Source: Vitellaria paradoxa
Taxonomy: Eukaryota > Streptophyta > Magnoliopsida > Ericales > Sapotaceae
Length of the DNA stretch: 64,000 bases
Direction: 5' to 3'
NCBI GenBank assembly: GCA_019916065.1
Contig: CM034240.1
Location: 43,163,180-43,227,179 of the forward strand
The notes beneath the pieces are model-generated. The model had not been told where the DNA came from, made no database searches, and saw only the letters and a program-made list of their open reading frames with translations. Below, in pieces: positions 22,783-36,900 of this stretch; positions within the stretch are counted from its first letter, which is position 1; each line of letters opens with the position of its first letter. The position numbers and the translations under genes were made by a program.

Positions 22783-24724
22783 TTTAATGTCCTGTTCTTT
22801 CCTACAATGTAAAGTTTTGTCAAGTAAATTGAGTAAGAAATTATATTATTATTATTATTATTTTGAGAATTACATATTTAATTATAAAACTGTAACCGTT
22901 TCTTTTAATCATTTATTTAATTTTTTAATTCTTTCTCTTCTCTCTTCTCATTAAATATAGGTAAAATATGAGGGCAATAAATATAATTTTATCAGATATC
23001 ATCCTCCCTACATAAGAATAAAAAAATAATAATAATAGCAATACCAGGAACTGTGAGAGATTTAACTTACAAAAAAATGAAGCAGGAGTAAATGAGAGAA
23101 ATAATATTTTCTGTTTCACATCCTTTGGTAGAAGAATAAAATAATATATATATAACATTTAACATTTATAAATTACAACACTTTTTAAACTGGTGAAAGC
23201 ACTGACTTCAAGTTTTTACCAAAAAAAACAAAAACAAAAATAAAACAATTGAATTAAAAGACATATAATTCCTTAAATTGTTTAATGATACATCTTTCTT
23301 TCAAAAGGGTAGGTGGAATAGTCAGATATATCAGAGATATGCATTAGGCAACTAGGGAACATGGCTGAACAACAACATTGTCGGATCCAAATCCAATCAC
23401 ATAAAGAACTCAAATAACTTTATACGTACCACAATTAATTTTTCAAGGTGTGGTAGTTATAAATTTGTGTTGGGTATGAGTTGGCGACCGAGACAGAATA
23501 AATTAATAAATTTAGGTCAGAAGTACTGAAGAATCAGTCTCGTGTCGATCCGAGTAAATTAATAACGATACGAAAAGGTGCATTGAGTTGGGTGACAAAA
23601 TGCCACTAAGATCTAATCAATTAAAAAAAAAAATCCTGTCATGTAATCCTAAACTCCTTTTTTTTCTTTATTTTGTCCCAACGCCGTATTTATCGATTAT
23701 TAAATTATAAATGCAAACAATGGTTATTAAATTTTGAATTAAATTAGGAAGTACCATGAATGGATGAATGCAATCATATATAGATAAATAAAATAAAGAA
23801 TAACTTAATATAAGTAAATACACTTTCCAAGATCTTGTGCAGATAGAAACAGATTCAGAATTTATAATTAATTGAGAAAAATGTATAATCTTCATACAAA
23901 AAAGCAGTAAGGGAGAAACGTAAAAAAATTATATGAAATTTTAAAAATAAAATTTCTAAGTCAATAAAAATAAAAAATAATGAAATTTTAGTATACATAT
24001 AATCAGTCCCAACTAATTATTAAATTACAAGCATTTGTCGAGGGCTTGCCTAGGATTCACCATTATCTACAAAGAGAATGAGGTTGTTTCGAAGGTAAAA
24101 TATGTCACTCTTTTAATTATTAAGGGGGCATTTAGAGTAACAAAAAATAGATAAAATGAAATAATTTAAAATAATTTATGGATACGTGATTTGTGTACTA
24201 AGATAAAAGTAAATAATTTTTAAAAAATTTTAAAATTTTTTAATATTTTATATTACGCCAAATGAATTTTAAATAATGAAACCTCTATAATTAGACATAT
24301 TAAGAATTCTTCAAGAAAATAGGAAAAAGAGAAAAATAAAAGGAAATGATGACGGGATAATGCATCATTAAGGGTAACGTGATGTTACGCCTAGGAAAAG
24401 CTTCTTAAGGATAAGTAATTAATTATTAACAAGATTAGAATCAATGACAAGAAGCATACAAAATTGCTTCCTTAAGCCCACTCGACAAGTATAGTGCTTT
24501 ATGATCTCCCTGCCAAAAATCTCTCCCTCTTGTCTACATTTGATTGGGAGAATTGAATGATAAAAATGTATCATAGGATAAATAATATATAAAATTGAAT
24601 ATAATATGAAATTATTTTTTTGTATAAATTATTTTGCTAGTATTTGGCTAGTGGGATAAGAGATATTATTTTAATAAAAATGTGATGGATTGAGAATAAT
24701 TTCGGACCTTTAATTGTTGCGAAA

Positions 24725-24965
24725 ATCAAATATGAGAGTAGAAATATGCCATCCCATTCTATGGTACTATTTCTAATTTCACATTTTGAGAAATTAGCAA
24801 ACTAAAGGATTGCTAATCCCCTCTCTTTTTTTGATTATCAAATATAAGATTTGTAAAAACTATAAATGAAATATACCATCCCACCTCATGGTAATTTTAA
24901 TCTTATATTTTGAAAAATTAGTAAAACGAAGGATTACTACTCCCCTCTCTTGTTTTTGGTTATCA
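24725..24965. repeat. diverged direct repeat, ~125-bp unit
   Basis: The block CTCATGGTA...CCCCTCTC...GGTTATCAAA occurs twice with moderate divergence (for example CCCCTCTC at about 24819 and 24943), and a partial third copy follows. Confidence 0.6.
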
Positions 24966-27557
24966 AACATGAGATTTGTGAAACTCACGAATGATAAATT
25001 CAATCTCGAGTTTTATATCCTCAACCAAACACAGTTTGTGTACAAAATATCTATAGTGTGATAATATCTATAGTGTGATAGCGATCATTATTCTTATCTA
25101 TTTGAGAACTGTTGTTATCGTTCTTGGTACATAATTCTTGGTACATGATTTGGAGGTCATGCGTGCGCAAATTTAGCATATCCAAAGTCGCTAAAGCAAC
25201 TATTAACGGAAAAATTAATCGAAACCTCTAAAGTTTGTCAATTTAGCAAAAAACATGGTGATCATTGAAGATATGCTAAGCTAATCTTTGATTATTCTAA
25301 TTATGCACGACAGGCACACTCCCTTAAGAAACCTTATCTCTTCATTGAAAGTTATATTTTACTAGGACTCCAAAATCCATCCCAGCCTTCTGACAAAGAC
25401 ATATATACAATCTAAATTACCATCGTTATATCATATTTAACTATCATAATTCAATCTTTTGTGAGTCTATGTCCTTAATTCCTTTCTTTTGGTGCTGTGT
25501 ATATATATCATCCTCCATACTTCCAAACAAGAGAAATGAAATATATATATATATATAGGAGAAAGATGGATTTAATTAATTAGAAGGATAATCTAAATTA
25601 ACTAAATGATGAGAGGCGGAGATGCATGGAGTTGTCAATTATCAGAAGATCTATTGGGATGATTTGTAACCACAAAGAGGAAGACTGAACCACTGCTGTA
25701 TATTGAAATGCGACAGTCAAGTATGTGATGATAAAGCGCTAAATACATATATAGCACCTTAGGTGTTGGCAGTGGGCAGGGGCGATTTTACATCACATGA
25801 TTGTCCCTTTATATATAAGTATACATATTTATAAAACGTACACTTGTCATCACTTGATCTCGGGGCAGGAAAAAGCTATGCATAAGAGGTCAATTGGTGC
25901 AGCAGTTAAGTTCATAATTTGGCTAGCTGAAGTAGTACACGAAACGGTACTGACAAATAACGTGTCAAGAGAAACAGCTGGGAGCAGTCACTTCAAAGCC
26001 AATTAAAAGGGAGGGATCCAGGCAAGCTAATACAAAGGAGTTGCGGATGGGTGGATTAAAATTAAATGATTTATATTTAAAAATTTTTGTTAAAAATTTG
26101 TAAATTTATTTTTATTATAAGTCTTCTAATTTTAATTAAATAATTCAAAATTTTAATATCATATGTTAATATCACTTAGCTAGGTGACGTTAGTCTTTTC
26201 TTGTTCAATCAAAAGCTCTCTCTGTTAATGATCAAATACTGTGCACAAAGTGTTTAGTCACTTCTCAGCTAATTAACCTAACAAAACAAGACAAAATAAA
26301 ACCAAACAAAGCAAAACGAAAAGGATTCTTATTAGGATTCACAAACAAACTTTTCAATGAAATTCTATTCCAAACAATTCTTTGTTTTTTGTTAGCTAAT
26401 TAATTGAGACGGATTTGTCAACAACTATTTGTCCTTGCCTGAAACAGCATGATCATTTGATATATATCAATTTTATGTAAATGTCAATAATTGAGCTACA
26501 GTAAGGCAGATCATATGTATCTTATTTGTTGTAAACAAGGGTAATCATCACTACTTGCATAGGTGCCAGGTGGCCACGAATTCAACTGCTTAAGCTTTGG
26601 TTTGAAAAAAAAAAAAATCATCAAATAGAGTTTGATTTGTCTTAACAAGTCGAATTCGATCTTAATTTTTAGTTCATTTAAAATTTAAATTCAAACATAA
26701 GAAAATTGTATTTGAATGCTTGTGAGTCGAATAAAAAAATAAAATATATATCTCTATTATTTTTGACAAAAAAAACCCTTGTCATTTTAATTAAATAAAA
26801 CGATATCGTTTTGTTTTAATAAAGTTATTTATTTTGTTTCAAATTAAATTACTTGCAAGCTAAATGCAAACCTAAGCCAAGTTTGAGTAAATCAAAATTA
26901 ACTTAACTAAACTCGATTTCTGCTCTGATGAGACCGGTGATAAAAACTTATTTTAAGTACATGATTGCCACGAACACAATCAACCAACATATACATTTGG
27001 TATAAAGGTCACGTTTATTTCCAGAATTAAAACTTGACATTAGAGTTTATGTTCCTAAGATTCACTTTAATTTCATGTTTAGCTAGAAAAAGTAAGAAAG
27101 GATTATCAGTACCGTGAGACTGCTTATACCCAAAAATAAGGTATAAGTAATACTGTGAAGGTATGGTATTACTTATACTCTACCTTTGAATTTATTTTTT
27201 GTCAAAATCTAAAAATTCAAAATTATTTCATATCACAATACATGTCAAATCATATCTTTTATCTCACTTTATATCCTGCCAACCAAATACTAAAAAATTA
27301 ATCCCACATAAAAAAATAATTTTATGTTATCTTCAATTCTATAATTATCTTATGGTATTACTTATACCCCATCCAATCCTTCAATCAAACATAGCCAAAG
27401 TCTATAGATATTTATACATGAATAATATATAAATGTAACAATCACTTGTGATAATTTTTCTTTTCTCGTGGTATTAGTCACTGTAATCCTTTTACCTTGC
27501 CAAAGTTGCAACAATCTTTCCCATCTTGTTGCAAGACATAAATATAACTATTCTTCC

Positions 27558-27565
27558 TATATATA
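27558..27565 (+). promoter_or_regulatory. putative TATA box of SWEET gene 2
   Basis: TATATATA lies in CCTATATATATTG about 125 bp upstream of the ATG at 27690. It is a plausible core promoter position; simple AT repeats elsewhere lower the confidence. Confidence 0.4.
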
Positions 27566-27659
27566 TTGTCAAACCACGTACCGTGGCTGCGATTGAATTG
27601 TGGCATGCTTGGAAGAGCGAGCGAGCCAGCTAGGTAGAGTTACCTCAATCTTCTATTGT

Positions 27660-27683
27660 TAGAGAGAGAGAGAGAGAGAGAGA
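27660..27683 (+). repeat. GA microsatellite in the SWEET gene 2 leader
   Basis: An uninterrupted (GA)n run ends 6-7 bases before the start codon. GA/CT tracts in leaders are common in plant genes and can bind BPC/GAGA-type factors; a regulatory role here is inference. Confidence 0.7.
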
Positions 27684-27689
27684 CTAGAA

Positions 27690-30601
27690 ATGGCCATTCT
27701 CTCTATCATTCCACATACATGGGTTTTCACCTTTGGCATTCTAGGTAGTGTTACAAATATAACCTAGTCTTCTTGTTCCCTTCTATATTTCATTATTTCA
27801 CTTCTATATTTGTATAGCATGTTTAATTTTTGAATAAAAACAACAAAAAATGCAACATAAGTATTATATGAGTTGAAATCTTGTTTGTATTTTTCTTCTT
27901 TTTAAGATATATGGTGGAAGATTCTCTAGAACTTTACCTTTTTTTTTTTAACTATAATTTGTATTGCTATTAGTAGTATCCTCTCCTTAATTAATATAGC
28001 TTTGTCTGATAATTATAAGTTTCCCCTTGCAGGCAATGCTGTCTCTTTCATGGTATATCTTGCTCCCATGTAAGTATATAACATATATGTGCTATATTAT
28101 TTGTTTTCTTGATATTATTATTAGTATATGATTTTGCTAAGGATGACTAAATAAAACTAAATTTAAATTACCTTGCAGACCAACATTTTATAGGGTTGTC
28201 AAGAAAAAATCAACAGAAGGGTTTGAGTCACTGCCATATTTGGCTGCACTCTTTAGTTCCATGCTGTGGATATACTACGCAAGCCTCAAGTCGAACGCTT
28301 ACCTTCTCATTAGCATCAACGCGGTTGGTTGTGTTATAGAGACAATATATGTTGCCCTATACATCACTTATGCTCCAAAGAAAGCCAGGGTAACTTCTTT
28401 ATATATTTATATATATGAAAGAATCATCATTACATATGTCTGTTTGATGATAACTTACGTCTGTTTGATGATAACTTATATAAGTGCAGAGTTAGAAACT
28501 TTTCACTCTGGAATATGAGTTTAGTATTAAATTGAGTTATGATTAAATATTAAATTAAATTAAAAATTTTTTTCATCTTAAATTATGAACTGCAAATATA
28601 TTTAATCAAACTATGACTTAATATTAAATTAAAATATAGATAATTAATTTAGAATATTATATAATATTAGTGTTCAAAAAAAAAAAAATTTAAGTCTAAA
28701 CTTTACGAGACTACGCCGCTACAGCCCACCTTAACTTATACACACTTGCCCATGAACTTGTGTGTGTGAGAGAGAGGGAAAAGATGTTATAGTTGCTGAA
28801 GGTTTGATTGGAATTGGAAATGTTTAGATGATGACTTTGAGGGTTCTTCTTCTCTTGAACTTCGCGGGATTTTCGTTGATTTATGTTATCTCCCACTTCT
28901 TAACAAGTGGACGCAAGAGAGTCCAAGTACTTGGTTGGATATGCCTTGCATTCTCCGTGAGTGTATTTGTGGCACCTTTGAGCATTATGGTGAGTTAATT
29001 AGCAATCTCAAGCTTTCTATATGTATATATATATTGCCTTGTCTTCTAATTCACTTGAATAAATAAAACTCATACATATATATACTTTTGTTTATATAAA
29101 ATGCAGAGACAAGTCATTCGCACCAAGAGTGTGGAGTTCATGCCATTCTCCTTATCCTTTTTCCTCACAGTGAATGCCATTATGTGGTTCTTTTATGGTC
29201 TATTGCAAAAGGATTTCTACATTACAGTAAGTGCTCCTTCATTTCTAGAGTAATATATCTAGTTATAAGAGATATTAAAGATGGCAAAACTTCTACATGC
29301 TTTACCATATATACATGCATATATATATATATATATATGGTTTTTGAAATATCATTAAACTCCACTAATTGATTGATGTCTTTACTCTTTAGCACAGAAC
29401 AATCTTAATTTGTGACTACTTAATAATTGAGCCAAAGCAGACAAATCATATTTTCACAGTACCATAGGACAGTGATATTCCATATATGGGCTCAACAATT
29501 GGTTAATTGGAAAACAAAGCAAGTAGACGTTGAATAGAAAAATTAGAATCGATTAGTAAATTAATTGAATTTGAATATTTCTGGGTAACTTTTTTAAGAA
29601 TTTGAACTCGTTTAATATATATATATATATATATATTATAAAATAATATACATCTCTAGAACATATTAATTTTGTATTATATCATGTTATAATTAGTGTT
29701 TTTTTTTTTAATTTTTAAAAATAGTGCTACAATTTATTGAATTTTTAACTGCACTATTTCTGTATTAATTATTATTCTTTAAGCCATCACACTTTACAAT
29801 AATATTTTAAATTTATATATTTTATCCATATAAGTTATTATTGTTGTAATTATATTTAAAATATATAAATGTAGCATATTAATTACAATGAATCAATATT
29901 ATTTTCCGTGATTGATGAAGACATACTTAATTATGATGATTTCTTTTTTTATAATGCCGAAAGATCATCATGAAAAGGTAATCATAAACAACTCAAGTCA
30001 GCTGAAGTCTATTCATTAACAAACCAGCTGGCTAGGTTTGAATAAAATATATACATATATAACTTATTTAGCAAACAAGACTAGCAACCTACCCTGGTTG
30101 ATCCAGTGGAACGGGAGTCAAGTTTAAGACCTGAGTGATACACTCAGGTTACTAGTTCGATTGTCACGTAGAGCAGGTAGAATTTAAATAGGAGTCGTGA
30201 CGGTGAGTTGTTTTATTAAAAAAAAAACAAGACTAGTAAATTAAATTTGAGCGGTATTAAGATCAGCTTGGTTCGATTCATTTTTAATTTTACAATGCAA
30301 ATCATCTATATGTATTTATATTGACATGAATTTTCACTTTTTTTTTTTCATTCTTTAAAATTTACAGCTTCCAAACATTCTGGGTTTTGTGTTTGGGGTA
30401 CTTCAAATGGTTCTATATCTGACCTACAAGAACCACAAGAAAGTCCAAGAAGAGCAGAAGCTACCAACTTTTGTCAAAGAAGGGGAAGGCACCACAGTGA
30501 ACTCTTTGCCAAATAATTCTGATGAAAACAAAGAGAAGGACAAGAACAAGCATCAAAATCTGCATGACGGAAGCAGCCAATTAAGTTTAATTAATATTTA
30601 A
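27690..30601 (+). CDS. SWEET sugar transporter, clade III-like, six exons, 272 aa (gene 2)
   Basis: It is a SWEET (MtN3/saliva) uniporter predicted to export sugar, probably at the plasma membrane by family analogy. Exons: 27690-27744, 28033-28069, 28179-28389, 28828-28989, 29107-29226, 30368-30601. All introns are GT-AG and the frame is open through 273 codons to TAA. The start [19 protein letters not shown] fits the family. Bundle 1 has [11 protein letters not shown] (32-42), the canonical LWIYYA (60-65) and Asn78. Bundle 2 has KSVEFMPF (162-169), Asn178, Trp182 and Pro197-Asn198. A hydrophilic tail of roughly 55 residues follows. Exon structure and phases match gene 1, so the two share an ancestor, but the proteins differ clearly, so their split predates the segmental duplication. 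Intron 5 (1141 bp) carries a SINE. Confidence 0.95.
30074..30236 (+). mobile_element. tRNA-derived SINE in SWEET gene 2 intron 5, with TSD
   Basis: The element (30085-30225) has an A-box-like TGGTTGATCCAGTGG and a B-box-like AGTTCGATTGTC, then a body and an A-rich tail. It is flanked by AACAAGACTAG at 30074-30084 and 30226-30236. A copy in the same place sits in the unit 2 half-gene. Confidence 0.85.
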
Positions 30602-33600
30602 TTTAGCCTCTAATCAAGTTTAATTAGTTGACTTTTATAATTTTCCAATATGATTTCCTTGAAAGCTTCACTGCATGTCTCTATCCAGTTGGGTCCCCCA
30701 GTGTTCTATTTTATGTTGTTTCACATATTGTTATGTTTACCTTTCCCTGTATCCATATGTTAAAGCTTGTAAAATTTCTCTCCTAAGAATTGAATAATAA
30801 AATTAAAAAAAGATAATTATTTATGTATTAAATAATGAATTGAATGGTAAAAACATTAATTTGTTGTATTATGTTAATTGGATAATTCCATTTATTTGGT
30901 AAATTAGATAATTTATTCTGTTAGATAAATTAGATAACTAATTTATTGAATTAAATTATATATTTCACATTCTGCGTTAGTGATTATTAATGTATATACT
31001 GCACGGTATATTTATACAAATTAATTAATTTTTTAATAGTATTAGGATCAATCATCAAATATATGTATGAATGAAACATTTATATAAATAAGTAATTTTT
31101 ATTTAGAAGTAATGCATTTTCTTTTTGTTTTCAAATTATTGTACCAAATGCATATATATATATATATATATATTGGTAATAATCCATACCTATTACACTC
31201 TGAATAAAATTAGTATTAAGTTTCTTATAAAGTTAAAATTCTGAACAAAAAGTTCAAATTAAAAAAATTATGATAATTCATAGGATTTAATTTTTTTTTC
31301 AAAACTTTAAATCTTAACAGTTACTACATATGCTTCGGTCTCTCTCTTTCTCCAATTAATTTTTGATAAGCACCATAAAAAATATAACTTATTTTTATTA
31401 AGTTATTTTATGAGATAGATGATAGTGAGATTCAGTAAAACAAGAATTGAGTAAGAAATTAAAAATGATCTTAATCGTTAAATGAAAGAAAAAATAATTT
31501 TTAATCGTTAGATTTCATTTTGTGAGAAAGATATTTTCAAAAATCATCTTATTTTATTATATAAATATATTTTAGAGGGATTTAAGAAATGTTTAAATAT
31601 TTTATTAAATCTTAAAAAAATAAATTCAAAACTTGCGGCTGTCCCTTCCACTTCAGTGCCCCTACCTATCATTGATTTTGAATACAGAAACCTTCGATCT
31701 TGAATTTGCCCATTTTGAGATTTTGGAAGGGGGGAGTTGTTTAGTGTGCTGAAAATCGTTAAAAATGTCTTAAAATTTTTAAAATTTTTTAACATATTTT
31801 ATACTCTCTGTATTTCGTAAAATTTTTATAAATTAATATATATCTACTTATTCCAATAACTTTTTATGAATCCCTATAAATTTTTACAAATCCTAATAAC
31901 ATTTCATAAATCGTAATAATTTTTCTACCAATTTTTAAAATTTTTCAATGACTAAAAAAACCGTTGTTTTTTTTTCGAAAAAATTAACGTAAAAGTTAAA
32001 AAATTTCACTACTCATCTTTGGAAAACGTGATTTTGTGATCGTGCGCCAAACGTTAAAAAATTACCCAAACCATATTTTTCATTTTTTTTTATTGCTCTA
32101 AATGCACCTTTTATAAATTGTGGTTTAAACTTAGAAGTTTTTCATTCTTAGAATTGATTTGGTTTTGAAGGAAATAATTGAGTTAATTTAATTTGATTTG
32201 ATAAATAAATTTTTTTTTTTTTGGGTTCAGAATACATGTTCATATTCAAGAACTAAATTAAAATTCTTATGTTTGAAACTTAACTAGAATTGAATTGATT
32301 AAAGAAATAATTTTAACCCTGTTGAATGGAAAAAAAATTAAAATAATATGATATATAAAAGTAAATTTGTCCGATGGATGAAGAAAAGAACAAATTATCA
32401 CCTAATTTTATTATTTTGGCTTTGGATTTTAAATAATACAAAAGTTTAAAACTTTGATTATTAAATAAAACCAAATCCAACTCATAAAAAAGCCTTATAT
32501 TTTAATGTCAAATATAAAAATAAAAATTAATGACAATATAATAAATAACATTCCTTTTGGGCTTCAGTAGGATTTTAAGCCCGTTTAACCCAACTGGTTC
32601 GACATAATATTTTTAATATTTTATGTATTTATATATTGGTATATTTATATTTTTTTTATAAATATAAATATAGTACTAAAATAATTGTGTATATTATTTT
32701 TTTTTTTAGCTAAACTAAATGTGATTAAGGAGGAGGGCATGCCATTCAAAAGTTAGGCTCGAATTTTTTGAGGCCCGGCCGTGCCAGACCAAATGGATAT
32801 TTTTTAAAATGTTATCAAGCTAAAAGACAAAGACAATGTGGGGCTGAGCCCAAAATCCGGGGATTCAAACTCTGTCTAGCCCATGCATTTTGAGGTATGG
32901 TTTGTGAAGAAAAAGCAAAAACCTTTTCGTAGCTAACTTTTTTTTTTTTTTTTTTTCCTGACATATATTCCATCGTTGTTCAAAAGAAGCCTAAGCTGGC
33001 GTTACCATAAGCGAAGAGGGAGTATGGGCTATAAGTTGGGCTCAGATCCATATTCTCCTTGTCTTTGCCTTGCAGTGTGGGCTCGAATTTGGGCTCAGAC
33101 CCATACCCTCTTACTCTTTCCCTGGTTTCAGTATGGGTTTAATGGCCCGAGCATGGTCTAATGCAATTTGGATCAGATTAAGATCATATCGTACCTCTCA
33201 TTCAACCGGTACCAACGACTACACTTTGACTTGCGAACAGGGCTGACTCACGGTAAAACTGGTGGGGTAGTCGACTCTATTAAATCTTTTTTTTTTTCAT
33301 TATTTTTACATCTTTTTAAATAATTGTTGCTAATCGTCGTTTATTGTCTGGTTACAATTGTCGACCTTTTCTTTTCTTTTTTTTTGTGTGATGCATATGT
33401 ACAAAATTAATTTAATATCAAAATTATTAATTTTGTTAAAATAATTTTAATTTCTTTTCAAATTATTCTCATAGAATTTATTATATTACTGTAATTATTT
33501 TTAATTTCTTGCAGCATTAGTACCACCTAAAGCCAACCAACGATGCCAATTAACACAACCCCCCAAAAAAGAAAGAGATTGCTAACACTCTTAGTTGTCG

Positions 33601-34571
33601 TTACAATTGCCAAAAGTCATTCCAAAATTAAACTCTCATGCCTTTAATTGTCATTACAATTTAAATACCAAGTTTTAATGTGAAATTAGATATAAAAAAA
33701 TTCAGGATTACAAAATGTAATTTATATACTCTAGTAGTTTACAATAATTCACAAGCTTTCATGTGCACTGATGGTTAAAAATTATAGTTAGACTTGAGTC
33801 TCATATGCCTTCATCCTTTTGGTGATGAACTGTGCTCCCATCTTTAAATTAGGATGACTTAAAATTAAATTAACTAACTAATTTGGTCAAATTTTCAAAT
33901 TGAAAATAAATTTATTTTTGTTTCTACACATAATGTTATAATGGTTTAGAATATAACAAGTCATTATCATGATTAGCTCACACAAAATATTTTGAGAGGG
34001 TGACAGATTATCTTAATACAATTTATTTATAATTATAGTAATTATACATGAAATTACTGTGCAAATTTTACGTATAGAATAATGTAATCAAATTACATTC
34101 ATACAAGAAGCACTTAAATATTTATTTCTATGTCCAATATTATTTTACCCAAAAAAAAAAATTTAAAATATACATGATTATTAGTATAAAAATATGTTTT
34201 TAGTGAACGTTTTGACAATAAATTCAGTTCTGATATATATATATATATATATATTTAATGTAATGCCCCCCCGCTCTTGATCGCGCTCAACTTTCAAATT
34301 ATGTGACATACAGAGCTGAATGCTGCAACAACCTTTATGGTTCTAGTATTGTTCATCATGAATCATGATCATGAACAAAGTAAATCCAAAGAGGGATCGA
34401 TCCATCCATCCATCTGCCAAACATTAATTAGTTGGTGAAGCTTTGACAGTTTCCAGCTAATAAATGTTGATCAAAATTATGCAATCAAAAAAGTCAAGCT
34501 ATCATTTACAACCCAAATCATAATTAAGGTCAATACCGAAGATGTGTTTGATATATATCTATATCTATATA

Positions 34572-34806
34572 TACATATTATTATTTTTTTTTGTAATCCG
34601 GAACTCTACCGGTTTATTACGGTCCTCAACGAGCCGTGTAGTTAACAGGTAAACCGGAGGATGAGCGCCGACCCTCTCACACATCCCGCTTTGGTAAATG
34701 TTGCAACCGGTGAGACTCGAATACACACTAAGCCCGAATTTACGGTTCTTGGCAGGAACTGTGAATCCGCTGAACTATCCCGTCGAGTCTATACATACAT
34801 ATTATT
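34572..34806 (-). mobile_element. tRNA-derived SINE, minus strand, with 11-bp TSD
   Basis: Read on the minus strand, the element begins GACTCGACGGGATAGTTCAG (A-box region TAGTTCAGCGG), has a B-box-like TTCGAGTCTCACC about 60 nt later, and ends GGATTACAAAAAAAAA. The TSD TACATATTATT is at 34572-34582 and 34796-34806. The unit 2 copy is at 57674-57909. Confidence 0.85.
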
Positions 34807-36539
34807 GATATTGGTATTGTGCCTTCTCACCTAATCTTGAACTACAAGTCCCCAATGAGTTGGCACAAATTTGTTTTCCCCTTCTCCTGCTCTGCAATTT
34901 TTTTTTTAATTATATAATATAAGTACTCCTGTGCAACCTTTATTTTATTTTATTTTTTATCCAAAGTAATTAAAAAATTAACACCTGGCCACCCAACCCC
35001 AAGTACCCCATCTTTCATTTAAAATCATTCCATCCCCATTTTTTAGCAGACAATCTTTTCACATGCATGCGTACCTGTGACTAATTAATCCTATGCATGG
35101 GTTGAGGAAAAAAAATATTCAAGCACCACACAGTATGTTTGAAGTTTAAAAAATTTTTGTATAAAATTATAGTATCATAATTTATACTATATATAAAATT
35201 TAAATATTTTTTAAAGGATCAAGTGGACTCAGAGATCCTAATTTTCAACACTCGGGCTTAAAATTTAATCCAGGCCCGTTTCATTTAAAAATAAAGTTGT
35301 CTCTCCAGCTTGCTTTTTTATCGAATCGGGCTTTTGATTGACTAAAGGCTCCATTTGGATACAAAGTTAATTCTAAATTTTTTCTATAATTTATTTTCAT
35401 CTTATATGATTTTTTCACCAAAATTTGATTTTTTTTAAAAATTATATCTATTAGCGTGTTAATCGCATTCGTTTAAAAAAATCAAAAATTTTATATTCAT
35501 TTAGATAAAAGTTAAAAATTAAATAAATAAATAAATAATTTTTTTCGTTCCTTTCTTATTCAAGTAGAGAATGTTTATTTAAACGAAGGTAAATTTTTTA
35601 TTTATTTATTTTTTTTTTACGAACATGATTGATACCACTAAAAATTACAGTATATGAAAAGAAAATTAAATTTTAGTAAAACAATTAAAAAAATTAAAAT
35701 TAAATTTTATAATCAAACAAAGTCTGAATCCAACTCCGGTAACCTTCGTAACTAAAGCGTGACAAGGGCATCCAAAGGCTATCTTAGGATTCTCATTGGC
35801 AAAGCCTATGATCAGCTCCAAATTTAAGGAAGAAGACAAGGACTCGGGTCGACTGCCATTCTCATAAATTTTAACTTATTTTTTTTAATCATTATATTCT
35901 TGATTTCACAATAATCAATTTGTACGACGGCTAAAAGTTTAGAAATATATTATAAATTATAATTAACACCAAGCTGTAAACTTTTGCAGCCCTCAAGTTA
36001 AGGGAGGGTTTGATAATTAAATTTTAATAATTTTTGCACAAAAGTTATTAATTAAAATTTTTTATACGTTTAGTAAAATAGATGAATGGTAAGTTTTAGT
36101 AATTTTTTTTATTATTTAGTAAAAAATTAATAACTCTTATTATCAGTTAACCAATTAAATACCGAATCCCTTACACCTAAGAATGTAATTGGTTCAATTT
36201 TTAAAGTCGAACTGACAAAATTTTACTAATCAACACATGTCGAATGTTAAAATTTTATTAATCGATACCGATGTCAATACAAAATATCAAATTTTACTTT
36301 CTAAATAACTGAAACCAAAATCAAATAAAAAATTATATATCAAAATTAAACTGAATTAATTGATTATGTTAGTTAACCGATTACTAATCTTTTCGCTTAC
36401 CCTCCTAATTCGGAATGCAATCCCCAAGGATATAAATAATTAGGTGAAGGTGCTCATTGTAACTCCTTATTCCTTGTATTGTTTTTCAGCAAATTTAAAC
36501 TATTATATCAGATTTCTTATTTTATTTCACATCCAGCAA

Positions 36540-36900
36540 TCAACATAAAAAAATTAACCTCACAAACCTGCCTAAAGAAACCTAAGATTTCCTACTACAA
36601 ATCCCTCAGAACAGGGAAACGGGGAATCTCTGTGATAAAACCATAGGACCCTACGGGCAAACCAGAGCATACACGGGGTTGACAACAATGAAAAAGATAG
36701 CAATAAAATTGAATCAGAACTTACTGATACGCAGAAGATTGCAGAAGGGAAGGACTCGGGAAATTTCAGAGAGCAATGAACTTCAAGATGTCAAAGTAAA
36801 ATCCAGCAATGGCACCTGGGGGTTTTTAGAACGACGACCCAAAAACTCAAAAATCTCGCCTGAAAGTCAACGGCTGTGATTTAATTATCTCCAATGGACA
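36540..36900 (-). other. 5'-UTR-like gene remnant (uncertain)
   Basis: On the minus strand this block looks like the leader of a plant gene: pyrimidine-rich CGTCGTTCTAAAAACCCCCAG, then CAGTAAGTTCTG resembling a splice donor. No coding exon follows. An open frame on the opposite strand (36679-36879) is identical in protein to that at 59774-59974, but the DNA copies hardly differ, so this is no evidence for coding. Confidence 0.25.

Larger units (their letters stand above)
19348..27550. other. long AT-rich intergenic region between the two SWEET genes
   Basis: No gene is supported on either strand. Contents: two related foldback elements (19389-19727, 22439-22782), microsatellites at about 20055-20082, 20480-20501, 21938-21964 (GT) and 22045-22070, a 121-bp tandem duplication at 21090-21331, and an approximately 125-bp direct repeat at 24725-24965. 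Small open frames, for example 22925-23158 minus and 25797-26006 plus, show low-complexity translations and no family motif. This whole block is missing from unit 2. Confidence 0.6.

Noticed and set aside
23420..23620. Possible small LTR or TRIM piece (GTTGGCGACCGAGACAG...)
   Set aside because: No partner repeat, PBS or TSD was found in the window.
28711..28896. Minus-strand frame of 61 codons, repeated at 49522-49707
   Set aside because: It is antisense to SWEET exon 4 and its intron.
32976..33161. Short frame repeated at 56074-56259
   Set aside because: Overlapping frames in other phases are equally open, no family motif appears, and the block is only GC-richer DNA.
36679..36879. Identical 66-residue frames at 36679 and 59774
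   Set aside because: Surrounding non-coding DNA is just as similar, so identity does not show selection; the opposite strand looks like a gene leader.
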